Assembly (NCBI GenBank): GCA_028282705.1
Contig: JANQHI010000061.1
Coordinates: 1 to 64,000 of the forward strand
Direction: 5' to 3'
Length of the DNA stretch: 64,000 bases
Source: Prolixibacteraceae bacterium
GTDB lineage: Bacteria; Bacteroidota; Bacteroidia; Bacteroidales; Prolixibacteraceae
Part shown: positions 1 to 9,357 of the stretch, piece after piece
How the letters are laid out: every line of letters begins with the position of its first letter
Position numbering within the stretch: the first letter of the stretch is position 1
Notes under the pieces: model-generated
What the model saw: the letters and a program-made list of their open reading frames with translations, nothing else
Told to the model about the DNA's origin: nothing
The model's database searches: none
Position numbers and translations under genes: made by a program

Positions 1-536
1 AGGTGCAATATGCTGATACCTTGCATATTTTTATGAACCACTGGCCATCAAGATATGGAGGGGTATTAGAAACAGTTGACAAACGGGCACTGGCAGCAAG
101 AGTTTTAAAAGAACATATTGAACAGCTTAAAAAGGAATACCCTTCCCCTCAAATTGTTGTAATGGGTGACTTCAATGACCAACCTAATGATAATAACTTG
201 GTGAATGTACTGGATGCAAAAACAGAAATAAAGGATATTGATGTGGGCGGATTATATAATCTTTCTCCTTTATGGGAAGGTAATTCAAAAGGGACTCACA
301 AGTACCAGTCACAATGGTCAATATTTGACCAGGTTATGGTTTCAGGAAACCTTTTGCTCAAAGATGGGAAAATCTATGTAAACCAGGATGATGCAAATAT
401 ATTTATTAAGCCTTTTTTGTTAGAGCAGGATAATAGATATGGAGGGGTAAAGCCTAACAGGACTTTTACAGGTTTTAAATACAATGGTGGGTTTAGTGAC
501 CACTTCCCAGTTTACCTGGATATCAGGAAAAATTAA
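1..536 (+). CDS. Endonuclease/exonuclease/phosphatase family protein, C-terminal part
   Basis: The reading frame enters from the left edge and stops at 534-536, so only the last ~178 residues are present; the GTG at 3 is internal, not a start. Visible motifs are those of the EEP fold (DNase I-like metal-dependent phosphodiesterases): NHWPSR near the start, MGDFND (metal- and phosphate-binding Asp/Asn) around residue 54 and SDHFPVYL near the end, which carries the catalytic His. The family includes nucleases, sphingomyelinases and inositol phosphatases; the substrate cannot be told from this fragment. An N-terminal signal peptide, common in Bacteroidota members, would lie outside the window. 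The gene is convergent with the CCA-adding enzyme, only 4 bases apart. Confidence 0.85.
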   Translation, partial: VQYADTLHIFMNHWPSRYGGVLETVDKRALAARVLKEHIEQLKKEYPSPQIVVMGDFNDQPNDNNLVNVLDAKTEIKDIDVGGLYNLSPLWEGNSKGTHKYQSQWSIFDQVMVSGNLLLKDGKIYVNQDDANIFIKPFLLEQDNRYGGVKPNRTFTGFKYNGGFSDHFPVYLDIRKN

Positions 537-540
537 TATC

Positions 541-1944
541 CTACTTTTTCAGCCCAAGTTCATTGGCTTTTTGAAGCATAAACTCATAAGCTTGGTCAAA
601 ATTATTTTCAATAATCCCATCCAGTATGGCCTCTTTTATGGCATTTTTGATAATCCCAACTTCCCTGCACTGTGGTAAATTGAAAGTTTCCATAATTAAT
701 TCCCCGGAAACAGGTGGCTGAAAATTGCGGATATGATCCTTCTTTTCAATCTCTTTAAGTTTCTCCCTGACAATGCTGAAGTTTTTCATATAACGTTTCA
801 CCTTCTCCTGATTTTTAGAAGTTATATCAGCTTCACATAAGGTCATCAGGTCATCAATATCATCTCCAGCTTCAAATAACAGCCTCCTTACAGCTGAGTC
901 AGTAACAACATCTTCAGAAAGTACAATTGGGCGCATGTGTAGCTGTACCATTTTCTGTACAAACTTCATCTTTTCATTCAAGGGAAGTTTCATCCTCCTG
1001 AAAATCTTAGGTACCATTTTCCCACCAATAAAATTATGGGAATGGAATGTCCAGCCCTGCCCATCAACAAACTTTTTGGTGGCAGGTTTGGCAATATCAT
1101 GTAAAAGGGCTGACCACCTCAGCCATAAATTATCTGAATTAGGGGCTAAACGATCAAGCACTTCCAGGGTATGGTAAAAATTATCCTTATGGGCTATCCC
1201 ATTCACTGTTTCAACTCCTTTGAGGTTAAAAAGCTCTGGGAAAATAATTTCGAGCAGGCCAGTTTTTTCAAGCAGTTTAAAACCTAATGATGGTTTTTTT
1301 GACAGGATAATTTTGTTCAATTCTTCACTAATCCTTTCAAATGAAACAATCTTTATTCTGTCTCTATTAACTGAAATAGCTTGCAGGGTTATTTCATCAA
1401 TAAAAAAGTTTAGCTGGGATGAAAACCTGATGGCCCTGAGCATACGCAAAGGATCATCAGAGAAAGTTATTACAGGGTCTAATGGGGTTTTAATAATTTT
1501 GGACTGAAGGTCAGAAATCCCAGAGAAGGGGTCAATAAGCGCTCCAAAATCTGGTTTATTTAAGCTTAGTGCAAGTGCGTTTATTGTGAAATCACGCCTT
1601 TTTTGGTCATCTTCCAGGGTGCCATTTTCAACAACAGGTTTTCTTGAGTTTCTTTGATATGATTCTTTGCGCGCTCCAACAAATTCTATTTCAAGCCCTT
1701 TGAAATGAAACATGGCAGTTCCAAAATTTTTGAAAACACTGACTTTGATCTTGGGGTTTATTCTTTTGGCAACTTCTTCGGCCAGCTTAATGCCACTTCC
1801 AATGGTCACTACATCAATATCAACTGAAGGCCTGTTCAGGAATAAATCCCTGACAAAGCCACCAATAACATATGTATCCTGTCCTAATTCAGAAGCAATA
1901 TCTGAAATGACAGTGAATACCTGATGTCCTAATTTATCTTTCAT
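541..1944 (-). CDS. cca: CCA tRNA nucleotidyltransferase / poly(A) polymerase family, with HD domain
   Basis: Adds or repairs the 3' CCA end of tRNAs in the cytoplasm (family knowledge). The N-terminal nucleotidyltransferase head has the GGFVRD motif at about residues 28-33 and the metal-binding DIDVV about ten residues later. The RRDFTINAL motif and neck/body regions follow, then an HD phosphohydrolase segment with LLHDIAKP. I chose the ATG at 1944 (MKDKLGHQ..., 467 aa) because family members begin at about that point; an upstream in-frame ATG at 1998 would add 18 residues that do not resemble the family start. The frame looks intact. The HD domain is common in such proteins and may give 2',3'-cyclic phosphodiesterase or phosphatase activity, which the sequence cannot prove. 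Confidence 0.9.
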   Translation of the reverse strand: MKDKLGHQVFTVISDIASELGQDTYVIGGFVRDLFLNRPSVDIDVVTIGSGIKLAEEVAKRINPKIKVSVFKNFGTAMFHFKGLEIEFVGARKESYQRNSRKPVVENGTLEDDQKRRDFTINALALSLNKPDFGALIDPFSGISDLQSKIIKTPLDPVITFSDDPLRMLRAIRFSSQLNFFIDEITLQAISVNRDRIKIVSFERISEELNKIILSKKPSLGFKLLEKTGLLEIIFPELFNLKGVETVNGIAHKDNFYHTLEVLDRLAPNSDNLWLRWSALLHDIAKPATKKFVDGQGWTFHSHNFIGGKMVPKIFRRMKLPLNEKMKFVQKMVQLHMRPIVLSEDVVTDSAVRRLLFEAGDDIDDLMTLCEADITSKNQEKVKRYMKNFSIVREKLKEIEKKDHIRNFQPPVSGELIMETFNLPQCREVGIIKNAIKEAILDGIIENNFDQAYEFMLQKANELGLKK

Positions 1945-2117
1945 TAGTACTGCCATAAAACGCTGCAAAAATAGTAGATAAATGTCATTTTGGTTCAAAA
2001 CGTGACAAAATTACAATTTATTAGTTCTATATTGTAAGTGAATGCAGGTTTGCTGGATTGGTATTATTATTGATATGAAAAAATATAGATATATAGATAT
2101 AAATAAAATTCATAATC

Positions 2118-2489
2118 ATGTTAGAACATTTAACAAAAGAAACATTTAAAGAAAAAGTATTCAATTTTGAAGTAAATAAGGATTGGAAATATGAAGGAGA
2201 CAAGCCATGTTTAATTGATTTTTATGCTGATTGGTGTGGACCGTGTAAAGTTGTAGCTCCAGTGTTGGAGGAATTACAAAGTGAGTATGGAGATGAAATT
2301 GTAATTTATAAAGTTGATACTGAAGACCAAAAGGAATTGGCAGGTATGTTTGGTATTCAAAGTATCCCTTCATTGTTATTTGTCCCAATTGATGGGCAGC
2401 CACAAATGGCCATGGGGGCATTGCCTAAAGATACTTTTGAGAAAGCTATCAAAGATGTACTAAAAGTTGATAAACCTTTGGCTAATTAA
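2118..2489 (+). CDS. trxA: Thioredoxin
   Basis: A 123-residue thioredoxin-fold protein with the canonical WCGPCK active site (Cys40 and Cys43) and the cis-proline segment IQSIPSLLF downstream. There is no signal peptide or membrane segment, so it should be a cytoplasmic dithiol reductant kept reduced by thioredoxin reductase. It is slightly longer than the usual ~105-110 residues because of an N-terminal extension of about 15 residues. It stands alone on the plus strand; its stop overlaps the stop of the convergent murF by 4 bases. The gene could equally be a second thioredoxin paralogue, so the symbol is by family only. Confidence 0.93.
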   Translation: MLEHLTKETFKEKVFNFEVNKDWKYEGDKPCLIDFYADWCGPCKVVAPVLEELQSEYGDEIVIYKVDTEDQKELAGMFGIQSIPSLLFVPIDGQPQMAMGALPKDTFEKAIKDVLKVDKPLAN

Positions 2490-3778
2490 AAAGCTTTTAA
2501 GATTGTTTCCAGCTTAACACCCCTTGAACCTTTAATAAAGCATAAGCTATCTTTGATTGGGTAATTTTGGATATGTTTGGTTAACTCTGTAACTTCTGGG
2601 AAACAAGTAATTTTATCATTTATTGATGTTTGGCAAAAGTTGCTACCCACCAAAAAAATGCGAGAAATGCTTTCATTTTTGATAAGGTCAACAATTTTCT
2701 GATGTTCATTATGGGAATCTTTACCAAGTTCAAGCATATCTCCCAGTATCAGGATTTTATTAGGGTGTTTAAGAGATAAGAAATTTTTTATGGATGTATG
2801 CATGCTTGTGGGGTTAGCATTGTAGGCATCCATAATTATTTTATTGCTACCATGCTCAATAAGTTGTGACCTGTTATTCCCAGGAACATAGTTTTCAAGT
2901 GCATTTTTTATTTCATCAGGAGCTACTTTAAAATAACTTCCAACGCAAATAGCAGCCAATACATTTTCTAAATTGTAAGCTCCAATTAACTTCGTTCTTA
3001 TGTGAATGTTTTTATTATCAATTTGAGAATTAACTTCAAGAAATGCTTCAGCATGTGTTATGGTTCCATTGGCCAAAGAATTTTCATAGTTACCATAGGC
3101 CGAAAAGTTTATTTTTTCTTTAATCAGCCCTAACAAAATATCATTTTCACCATTAATAAAAATATGCCCATTATTCTTTTCCAAAAAACGGTAAAGTTCT
3201 GCCTTAGTTTGCTTAATACCCTCAATTGAACCAAACCCTTCAAGATGGGCTTTCCCTATGTTGGTAATTAAACCATAATCTGGTTGGGCGATTTCACATA
3301 ATTGGTTGATTTCTCCTATGTGGTTTGCTCCCATTTCCACAACAGCCATTTCTGTGTCAAGCCCTATGCTTAGTAAGGTGAGGGGAACACCAATATGATT
3401 GTTTAGGTTTCCCTGTGTATAAGTAATTTTGTATTTTTTACTTAAAACAGATGCAGCAAGCTCTTTGGTGGTGGTTTTTCCATTTGTCCCTGTAATTGCT
3501 ATTATTGGGATACCCAATTTTTTTCTATGGAATGTTGCTAACTCCTGGAGCGTGTTTAACACATTGCTTACAAGGATATAATTAGCATTTTTGGCAATTT
3601 CTGGGTTGTCAACTACAGCATAAGCTGCTCCTTCTTCCAAAGCCTTTGAAGCAAAAATATTTCCATCAAAATTAGCCCCTTTTAAAGCAAAGAACATTGA
3701 CCCTGGCTTAATTTTCCTGGTATCAATGGATACACCACTTGAATGAAGGAACAATTCATATAGTTTATTTATATTCAT
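2486..3778 (-). CDS. murF: UDP-N-acetylmuramoyl-tripeptide--D-alanyl-D-alanine ligase
   Basis: Catalyses the last cytoplasmic step of UDP-MurNAc-pentapeptide synthesis, joining D-Ala-D-Ala to the tripeptide at the cost of ATP. The 430-residue length is normal. The N-terminal UDP-binding region contains IDTRKIKPGSMFFALKG, the central Mur ligase ATPase has TGTNGKTTTKEL, and later segments include EMGANHIGEI and the ligase C-terminal signature DAYNANPTSM. It lies just downstream of gldJ on the same strand with 64 bases between them, a pairing seen in other Bacteroidota, but a hairpin in the gap may uncouple the two transcripts. Confidence 0.96.
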   Translation of the reverse strand: MNINKLYELFLHSSGVSIDTRKIKPGSMFFALKGANFDGNIFASKALEEGAAYAVVDNPEIAKNANYILVSNVLNTLQELATFHRKKLGIPIIAITGTNGKTTTKELAASVLSKKYKITYTQGNLNNHIGVPLTLLSIGLDTEMAVVEMGANHIGEINQLCEIAQPDYGLITNIGKAHLEGFGSIEGIKQTKAELYRFLEKNNGHIFINGENDILLGLIKEKINFSAYGNYENSLANGTITHAEAFLEVNSQIDNKNIHIRTKLIGAYNLENVLAAICVGSYFKVAPDEIKNALENYVPGNNRSQLIEHGSNKIIMDAYNANPTSMHTSIKNFLSLKHPNKILILGDMLELGKDSHNEHQKIVDLIKNESISRIFLVGSNFCQTSINDKITCFPEVTELTKHIQNYPIKDSLCFIKGSRGVKLETILKAF

Positions 3779-3794
3779 AGGGTACTAAAAAAAG

Positions 3795-3823
3795 AAAACC
3801 CCACTTTAGTAAAATGAGGCTTT
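3795..3823 (-). terminator. Possible intrinsic terminator between gldJ and murF
   Basis: Read on the minus strand, a nine-pair stem (AAAGCCTCA with TGGGGTTTT, two G-U pairs) closes an 11-base loop and is followed at once by a T-rich tract (TTTTCTTTTTTT). It sits after the gldJ stop and before the murF start, so it could end gldJ transcription or act as a partial terminator. Confidence 0.5.
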
Positions 3824-3842
3824 CAATTGAGTAATCAATATT

Positions 3843-5285
3843 TTAAAATCCATCAGGACTTCCTACCCTGGTCATAGCGCAACGGAATCCCAAATCACTT
3901 TTTGATTTATCTTGCTCAAGATACCTTCTGGTACCAGGCACTAACCAATATGCCCTGTCTTTCCACGATCCACCTTTGTAAACCCTAACATTATCTCCAA
4001 CAAGGGAAGAGACACTTCCTGGTGTCTCACCTTGGATGTACATGCCTTCAGTTCCCACTTCACTTGTAGCATTCCAATCGTTTCCATCAATAATTTGTGA
4101 ACGATAATCACCATCTTCAAAATTCCTGAAATCAGCAACAGTATCAACAGCTAACCTTCCATATTCATCCCTGACAAGGTTTCCTTCAGCATCCCTGCTA
4201 TATTCTGTAAATACATTTCCCCTGACAGGCTGAAATTCTTCAATGTCAGCAAATGATAAAGGACGATACACATCAAATACCCATTCGTTTACATTTCCGG
4301 CCATACAATATAGCCCATAATCATTTGGGTCATATGAATAAACAGGAGCAGTTATATCAGCATTATCATTTAATGCACCTGCCATACCCATAAGGTCTCC
4401 ACGTCCACGGGTAAAGTTAGCCTTTAGCCTCCCTTTTTCCTTTTTTGAATCATTACGTACATAAGTTCCATTCCATGGGAAAAGTTTCCTGTCTGATAAA
4501 AGTTCTCCATCAGTATTCCCAATTAACCCATAAGCTGCATATTCCCATTCTGCTTCAGTTGGCAGGCGGTAATTTGGGAGCAATATCCCATCTTCCCATC
4601 TTAACCTTTTTTCTGAACCATCTTCATTTTCAAGGGGCGTTTCACCTGTTGTCCCCTGATAAAGCCCTGCAAGGTAAGTATCAGTAGTAAATACATTTTG
4701 CCCTCCTTGGGTGTTATCTATTGCAAGGATACCTTTTTCAATTAGTATTTGTTCATTTACCCTATCAGTCCTCCATTTACAATATTCATTTGCCTGCTCC
4801 CATGAAACACCCACAACAGGGTAATCACTATAAGCAGGATGGCGCAAATAATTCCTTATATATGGGTCATTGTATGCCAACTCTTTCCTCCATTGTAGGG
4901 TGTCTGGCTTAGCAGCTTCCTTTTTTACCTTATCACCTGGGTAAACCCTATCCAACCAATAAAGATATTCAAGGTAATCTTGGTTGGATACTTCAGTTTC
5001 ATCCATATAAAATGAGGCAACAGTCACCCTTCTTGGATTATTATCCCAGCTATACATTACATCTTGCTCAACACGCCCCATGGTGAATGTACCCCCTTGT
5101 ATAAAAACTAGGCCAGGACCAGCCTCTTGCTCATAATCTGTTTGATATGGTATATTCCCATACTCGGGATCATTATATTTCCATCCTGTAGTACGGGAAA
5201 CATCTCCTCCTCCCGACCTGTCAAATAATCCACACCCAGCTATGGATGCGGCTAAAAACACTAGTAGAAAAGTTTTTAGCTTCAT
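3843..5285 (-). CDS. gldJ: Gliding motility / T9SS-associated lipoprotein GldJ
   Basis: A 480-residue outer-membrane lipoprotein candidate: signal peptide ending in the lipobox IAGC, with Cys18 as the lipidated residue. The rest is an FGE-sulfatase (SUMF1-like) fold, with GPGLVFIQGGTFTMG near residue 57, EWEYAAYG in the middle and GLYCMAGNVNEWV and GGSWKDRAYW near the end. The TTGWKYNDPEYG segment after the lipobox is typical of GldJ rather than of true formylglycine-generating enzymes. GldJ and its paralogue GldK are needed for gliding and protein secretion in flavobacteria (established). The neighbours support the call: porU and porV lie divergently next door and murF is downstream, as in other Bacteroidota. 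GldK/PorK is the main alternative. Confidence 0.88.
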   Translation of the reverse strand: MKLKTFLLVFLAASIAGCGLFDRSGGGDVSRTTGWKYNDPEYGNIPYQTDYEQEAGPGLVFIQGGTFTMGRVEQDVMYSWDNNPRRVTVASFYMDETEVSNQDYLEYLYWLDRVYPGDKVKKEAAKPDTLQWRKELAYNDPYIRNYLRHPAYSDYPVVGVSWEQANEYCKWRTDRVNEQILIEKGILAIDNTQGGQNVFTTDTYLAGLYQGTTGETPLENEDGSEKRLRWEDGILLPNYRLPTEAEWEYAAYGLIGNTDGELLSDRKLFPWNGTYVRNDSKKEKGRLKANFTRGRGDLMGMAGALNDNADITAPVYSYDPNDYGLYCMAGNVNEWVFDVYRPLSFADIEEFQPVRGNVFTEYSRDAEGNLVRDEYGRLAVDTVADFRNFEDGDYRSQIIDGNDWNATSEVGTEGMYIQGETPGSVSSLVGDNVRVYKGGSWKDRAYWLVPGTRRYLEQDKSKSDLGFRCAMTRVGSPDGF

Positions 5286-5320
5286 TGTACTGTTAATTTG
5301 TTATTACAATTTGATTGTCA

Positions 5321-5328
5321 CAAATATA
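5321..5328 (-). promoter_or_regulatory. Candidate -7 box for gldJ
   Basis: On the minus strand the sequence reads TATATTTG, an exact match to the Bacteroidota -7 consensus TAnnTTTG, 36 bases before the gldJ ATG. No clear -33 TTTG is seen at the expected spacing, so support is partial. Confidence 0.4.
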
Positions 5329-5398
5329 ACTAAATTGTTGTATTCTTATTGTCCAGGCTAATTATTATTTTGCGAAGTTATATTAATCAACTTGTTAA

Positions 5399-5406
5399 TA
5401 ACTTTG
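5399..5406 (+). promoter_or_regulatory. Candidate -7 box for porU
   Basis: TAACTTTG matches TAnnTTTG exactly and lies about 95 bases before the porU start, in the divergent gldJ/porU spacer. The nearest upstream TTTG is about 26 bases away, longer than the usual 17-23, so the assignment is tentative. Confidence 0.35.
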
Positions 5407-5501
5407 TTATATATAAAGGATTTTGAAAGGTGGCTTTATAGGATTGTCAACAACAATAATTAATATTGTGGCTGCGTTCTTGATGTACAAAAAAAGTGAC
5501 T

Positions 5502-8500
5502 ATGTTTAGATTTACTATAATCTTACTAATATTTGTATTTGCATTCAGTGTAAATGATATTGGAAAACATTCATTTATATTAAATTGGGAAGCAAGTACA
5601 TCTTTTTCTAATAGCCTTGAAAGTGTTGGTTTTGAGGGGTGTGAATATTTAGATCAGATATCACAATTGCCATATTTTGTAAAAACATTACCTATATCTA
5701 ATGGAAAGGACTTTTATGTCGAATTGGAAAATCCTGTTTTTGAACAAATTAATGGTATTGAAGGGATGGTCAGCGAAAACATGATCCCAAATAAAATAAA
5801 TGTTCATACTTCTAGCCTAAGATCAGGTTCATCCCAACATCTCTATATAGAAATACTTCCTTTTAGGAGAGAAGGAGATAAATATTTCAGGTTAACAAAA
5901 TTTGACCTAAAATATATCCCTAAAGAAAGCAGCCTGAATGCTATGCAACAATTTAATTGGAAATCAGCATCAGTTTTGGCAAATGGTAGTTGGGTTAAAA
6001 TTGCAACCACATCTAAAGGGATACATAAGATCCCATACAGTACATTGGGAGACTGGGGCTTTTCCAATCCTCAGAATGTAAACATCTTTGGGAATAATGG
6101 GTATATGTTATCTGAAAATAATTCAGAAATTGAATATGATGGCCTTCAGCAACTATCAACATGGAAAGGCAAGGACAATGGTGGAAATGACTGCTTGTTT
6201 TTCTTCTCTACAGGAAATACAAAATGGGGTTGGGATGAAGGTGATAATAAATTCAGGCACAAAACAAATGTATATGCCACATCAACCTATTATTTCCTTT
6301 CAGAAAATGTTGGGAATGAAAAACCTGTGGGCATGTATGATGAGGTTGTAGCCCCAGAAACTAATACAACAAGTACATTTGATGAATATGCTTTGCATGA
6401 AATAGAAAAGTATAACCTGATACGCTCAGGGAAAAAATGGTATGGGGAAAACTTTATAAGAGGTTCAAGCAAAAATGTAAGTTTTAACCTGAGTGGCAGG
6501 GTAACTGATTCTCCTGTAGAATTTACCATTAATGGGGTAGCACGTTCATCAACAATTTCTTCATTAAACTTAAATGTAAATAATACATATAAAGATTCAC
6601 TTTATTTATACAATGTTGATATTACAAGTGCTTCAGGAACTTATGCCAGAGAGGATTTAGAGGAGTTTGAATTTACCCCTGGAGGAGAGAATGTCAGTAT
6701 TGATTTTACATACAATGCCTCAAATTCATCAGCAATAGCCTGGTTAGATTATGTGGAATTAAACTATAAGAGGAATATTTCTTTTATTGAACCAGAACTG
6801 TTTTTTAGGGATGTTACAACAGTTGGGGAAGGTAATGTTACTTTATTTGAAATCAGTAATGCAAATTCAAACTTAAAAGTTTTTGATGTTTCAGGAATAA
6901 CAGATGTTGTGGAAGTGCCTTACAACTTAAATGGGAATACTATAAACTTCAAAAGGGGCTCAAATGATTTAAAGGAATATGTTGTATTTAACCCAACAGG
7001 AGATTTTCCAACTCCTGAAAAAGTTAGTGATATTGAAAACCAAAACTTGCATGCTGGCTCCAATTCAGAAATGGTTATTATTTCACATCCTGATTTCATA
7101 GCTGCATCAAATGAAATAGCAGAATTCCATAAAAACTATGATGGGATGGATGTTTTGGTAGTTAAAAGCACAGAGGTATATAATGAGTTTAGCTCAGGTA
7201 TGGCTGATGCTACAGGCATTAAAAGGTTCATTAAAATGAGCAGGGATAAAAACAGCAACCTGAAGTATATTTTGTTGGTTGGGGATGGCACGTATGATAA
7301 CAGGAACATATTGGGGGAAAGCCACAATTTTATTCCCACATACCAGGCAAATAACTCATTGCTGCCAACAAACTCATTTGTTACTGATGACTATTTTGTA
7401 ATCCTTGATGAAGGAGAAAGTGTGTTCAATGGGGCTGTTGACCTTGGAATTGGAAGGATTCCTTGCTCAACTACACGTGAAGCTGACATTGTTGTAGATA
7501 AAATTAAAAACTATTATTCATCAGAAGCATTAGGGAACTGGAGGAATATTGTTTGCTTCATTGCGGACGACCAGGATGGTGGAAATGGTACTGAGGTTGA
7601 CCATATGGAAGATTCAGAAACCCTTGCTAATAAAGTAAATGAAATTAATGGGGCTTTTGTAACTGATAAAATATATTTTGATGCATATCCTGAAGAATCA
7701 ACCACTGCTGGTGAACGTTACCCAGATGTTACTGATGCTATTAATGAACGTGTGAAAGATGGGGTATTGATACTAAATTATGTGGGGCACGCCAATGAAA
7801 GGTTTATGGCTGATGAACATGTCCTTGATGTAAGTAACATTAACTCATGGACCAATGAAAATAACCTCCCTATTTTTGTAACTGCAACTTGTGAATTTAG
7901 CAGGTTTGATGATGATGAAATGTCAGCAGGTGAATATATATTATTCAATCCCAATGGAGGTGGTATTGGGTTGTTTTCTACAACCAGGCTTGTGTTCTCA
8001 AGCTCGAACTTTAACTTAAGTAAAAGTTTTTACAATACAGTTTTTGCAAAAGGGGATGATGGGAAAAACCTAAGGCTGGGGGATATTATGAAGAATGCTA
8101 AAGTTGGTGCACATAATTCCATTAATAAAAGGAGTTTCTCATTGATGGCTGACCCAGCACTCAGGCTTTCTTATCCAGAGTTTAATATTGTAACAACTAC
8201 AATTAACCAAAATGATGCCCATGGAGATGCTGATACTATAACGGCTCTTAACGAAGTAGTCGTTACTGGTTATGTGGCAGATTTCCAGGGGAATAAATTG
8301 GTAGATTTTAATGGGGAACTAACACCAGTGGTTTATGATAAATCAGTAATGTTGCAAACATTGGGGAATGATGGTGGGCTGCCTGTAACTTTTAAAGTAC
8401 AGGACAATGTTATTTATAAAGGATTGGCTAGTGTTACCAGTGGTGAGTTTTCATTCTCTTTTGTGGTTCCCAAAGATATTTCTTATAACCTGGGAGAGGG

Positions 8501-9248
8501 TAAAATTATTTATTATGCACAAGACGGAAGTAAAGATGCAAATGGTGCTTTTGAGAATTTTTATATAGGTGGGTCATCAAATAACCAGGTCGCTGATAAT
8601 ACAGGGCCACAGGTTCAACTTTACCTTGACAATACTGATTTTATTTCTGGGGGGCAGACCAGTGCAAACCCTCTTTTGTTGGCTTACATTTCTGATGAAA
8701 ATGGTATTAATACTGTAGGTACAGGGATTGGCCATGATATTACTGCTGTACTGGATGGGGACTATTCAAACAGCATTGTATTGAATAGTTACTACCAGGC
8801 TGACCTGGATAACTATAAAAGTGGCAAAGTAGAATACCCTTTGTCTGGGTTGTCAGTTGGAAAACATACATTGAAATTGAAGGTTTGGGATGTTGCAAAT
8901 AATTCTTCTGAAGTAGAAATAGAATTTATAGTAAACAATGATTTAAAAATTGAGGAAATTTCAAATTATCCTAACCCGGTAACAAACAGTACTGATTTTA
9001 TATTTACCCACAACCAACCTAATGAGTTATTTGAAACACACATCCAGGTTATTGACAGGAATGGGAGAACCATTGATTCATTTTATAAGACTATCCCTTC
9101 AAGTGGTACAAAGAGTGTCCCAATAAATTGGGATCCTCAATCCAAAGGCATTAGAATGATGAATGGGCTTTATTTATACCAGATTACTATAAAAGCAAGT
9201 GATGGGTCTATGGCAAGTAAAGCAGGAAAAATGTTATTTGTTAAGTAA
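5502..9248 (+). CDS. porU: Type IX secretion system sortase PorU (C25 gingipain-like peptidase)
   Basis: PorU removes the C-terminal signal of T9SS cargo at the cell surface and helps attach the cargo to A-LPS (established in Porphyromonas). This 1248-residue protein opens with a signal peptide (hydrophobic segment about residues 4-17). Its central C25 peptidase domain carries the predicted catalytic pair: His763 in NYVGHAN and Cys797 in TATCEFSRF. The C-terminal ~100 residues (ISNYPNPVTN, then NGLYLYQI) form a CTD-like beta domain, as in known PorU. I chose the ATG at 5502 over the GTG two codons upstream. It is divergent from gldJ and is followed after 109 bases by porV; PorU, PorV, PorQ and PorZ form the attachment complex. 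Confidence 0.95.
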   Translation: MFRFTIILLIFVFAFSVNDIGKHSFILNWEASTSFSNSLESVGFEGCEYLDQISQLPYFVKTLPISNGKDFYVELENPVFEQINGIEGMVSENMIPNKINVHTSSLRSGSSQHLYIEILPFRREGDKYFRLTKFDLKYIPKESSLNAMQQFNWKSASVLANGSWVKIATTSKGIHKIPYSTLGDWGFSNPQNVNIFGNNGYMLSENNSEIEYDGLQQLSTWKGKDNGGNDCLFFFSTGNTKWGWDEGDNKFRHKTNVYATSTYYFLSENVGNEKPVGMYDEVVAPETNTTSTFDEYALHEIEKYNLIRSGKKWYGENFIRGSSKNVSFNLSGRVTDSPVEFTINGVARSSTISSLNLNVNNTYKDSLYLYNVDITSASGTYAREDLEEFEFTPGGENVSIDFTYNASNSSAIAWLDYVELNYKRNISFIEPELFFRDVTTVGEGNVTLFEISNANSNLKVFDVSGITDVVEVPYNLNGNTINFKRGSNDLKEYVVFNPTGDFPTPEKVSDIENQNLHAGSNSEMVIISHPDFIAASNEIAEFHKNYDGMDVLVVKSTEVYNEFSSGMADATGIKRFIKMSRDKNSNLKYILLVGDGTYDNRNILGESHNFIPTYQANNSLLPTNSFVTDDYFVILDEGESVFNGAVDLGIGRIPCSTTREADIVVDKIKNYYSSEALGNWRNIVCFIADDQDGGNGTEVDHMEDSETLANKVNEINGAFVTDKIYFDAYPEESTTAGERYPDVTDAINERVKDGVLILNYVGHANERFMADEHVLDVSNINSWTNENNLPIFVTATCEFSRFDDDEMSAGEYILFNPNGGGIGLFSTTRLVFSSSNFNLSKSFYNTVFAKGDDGKNLRLGDIMKNAKVGAHNSINKRSFSLMADPALRLSYPEFNIVTTTINQNDAHGDADTITALNEVVVTGYVADFQGNKLVDFNGELTPVVYDKSVMLQTLGNDGGLPVTFKVQDNVIYKGLASVTSGEFSFSFVVPKDISYNLGEGKIIYYAQDGSKDANGAFENFYIGGSSNNQVADNTGPQVQLYLDNTDFISGGQTSANPLLLAYISDENGINTVGTGIGHDITAVLDGDYSNSIVLNSYYQADLDNYKSGKVEYPLSGLSVGKHTLKLKVWDVANNSSEVEIEFIVNNDLKIEEISNYPNPVTNSTDFIFTHNQPNELFETHIQVIDRNGRTIDSFYKTIPSSGTKSVPINWDPQSKGIRMMNGLYLYQITIKASDGSMASKAGKMLFVK

Positions 9249-9328
9249 ATTTTCCATACCCATATAATTTTTTGAAATTAGTTTCGTTCTCTTTCTACGT
9301 AAAAAATTAAATGAATAAGTAGAAATTA

Positions 9329-9336
9329 TATCTTTG
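9329..9336 (+). promoter_or_regulatory. Candidate -7 box for porV
   Basis: TATCTTTG followed by CA is an exact match to TAnnTTTG, 22 bases before the porV ATG, which fits a short leader. A -33 TTTG is not evident. It suggests porV (with ispF) can be transcribed separately from porU. Confidence 0.5.
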
Positions 9337-9357
9337 CATTTTCAATAAAGGAATATT

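Noticed and set aside
3843-5285. GldJ-region gene as a formylglycine-generating enzyme that would mature the sulfatase at 33.4-34.8 kb
   Set aside because: Its lipoprotein signal, TTGWKYNDPEYG start and gldJ/porU/porV/murF neighbourhood point to GldJ, a structural member of the same fold. The catalytic cysteines of true FGE are not evident.
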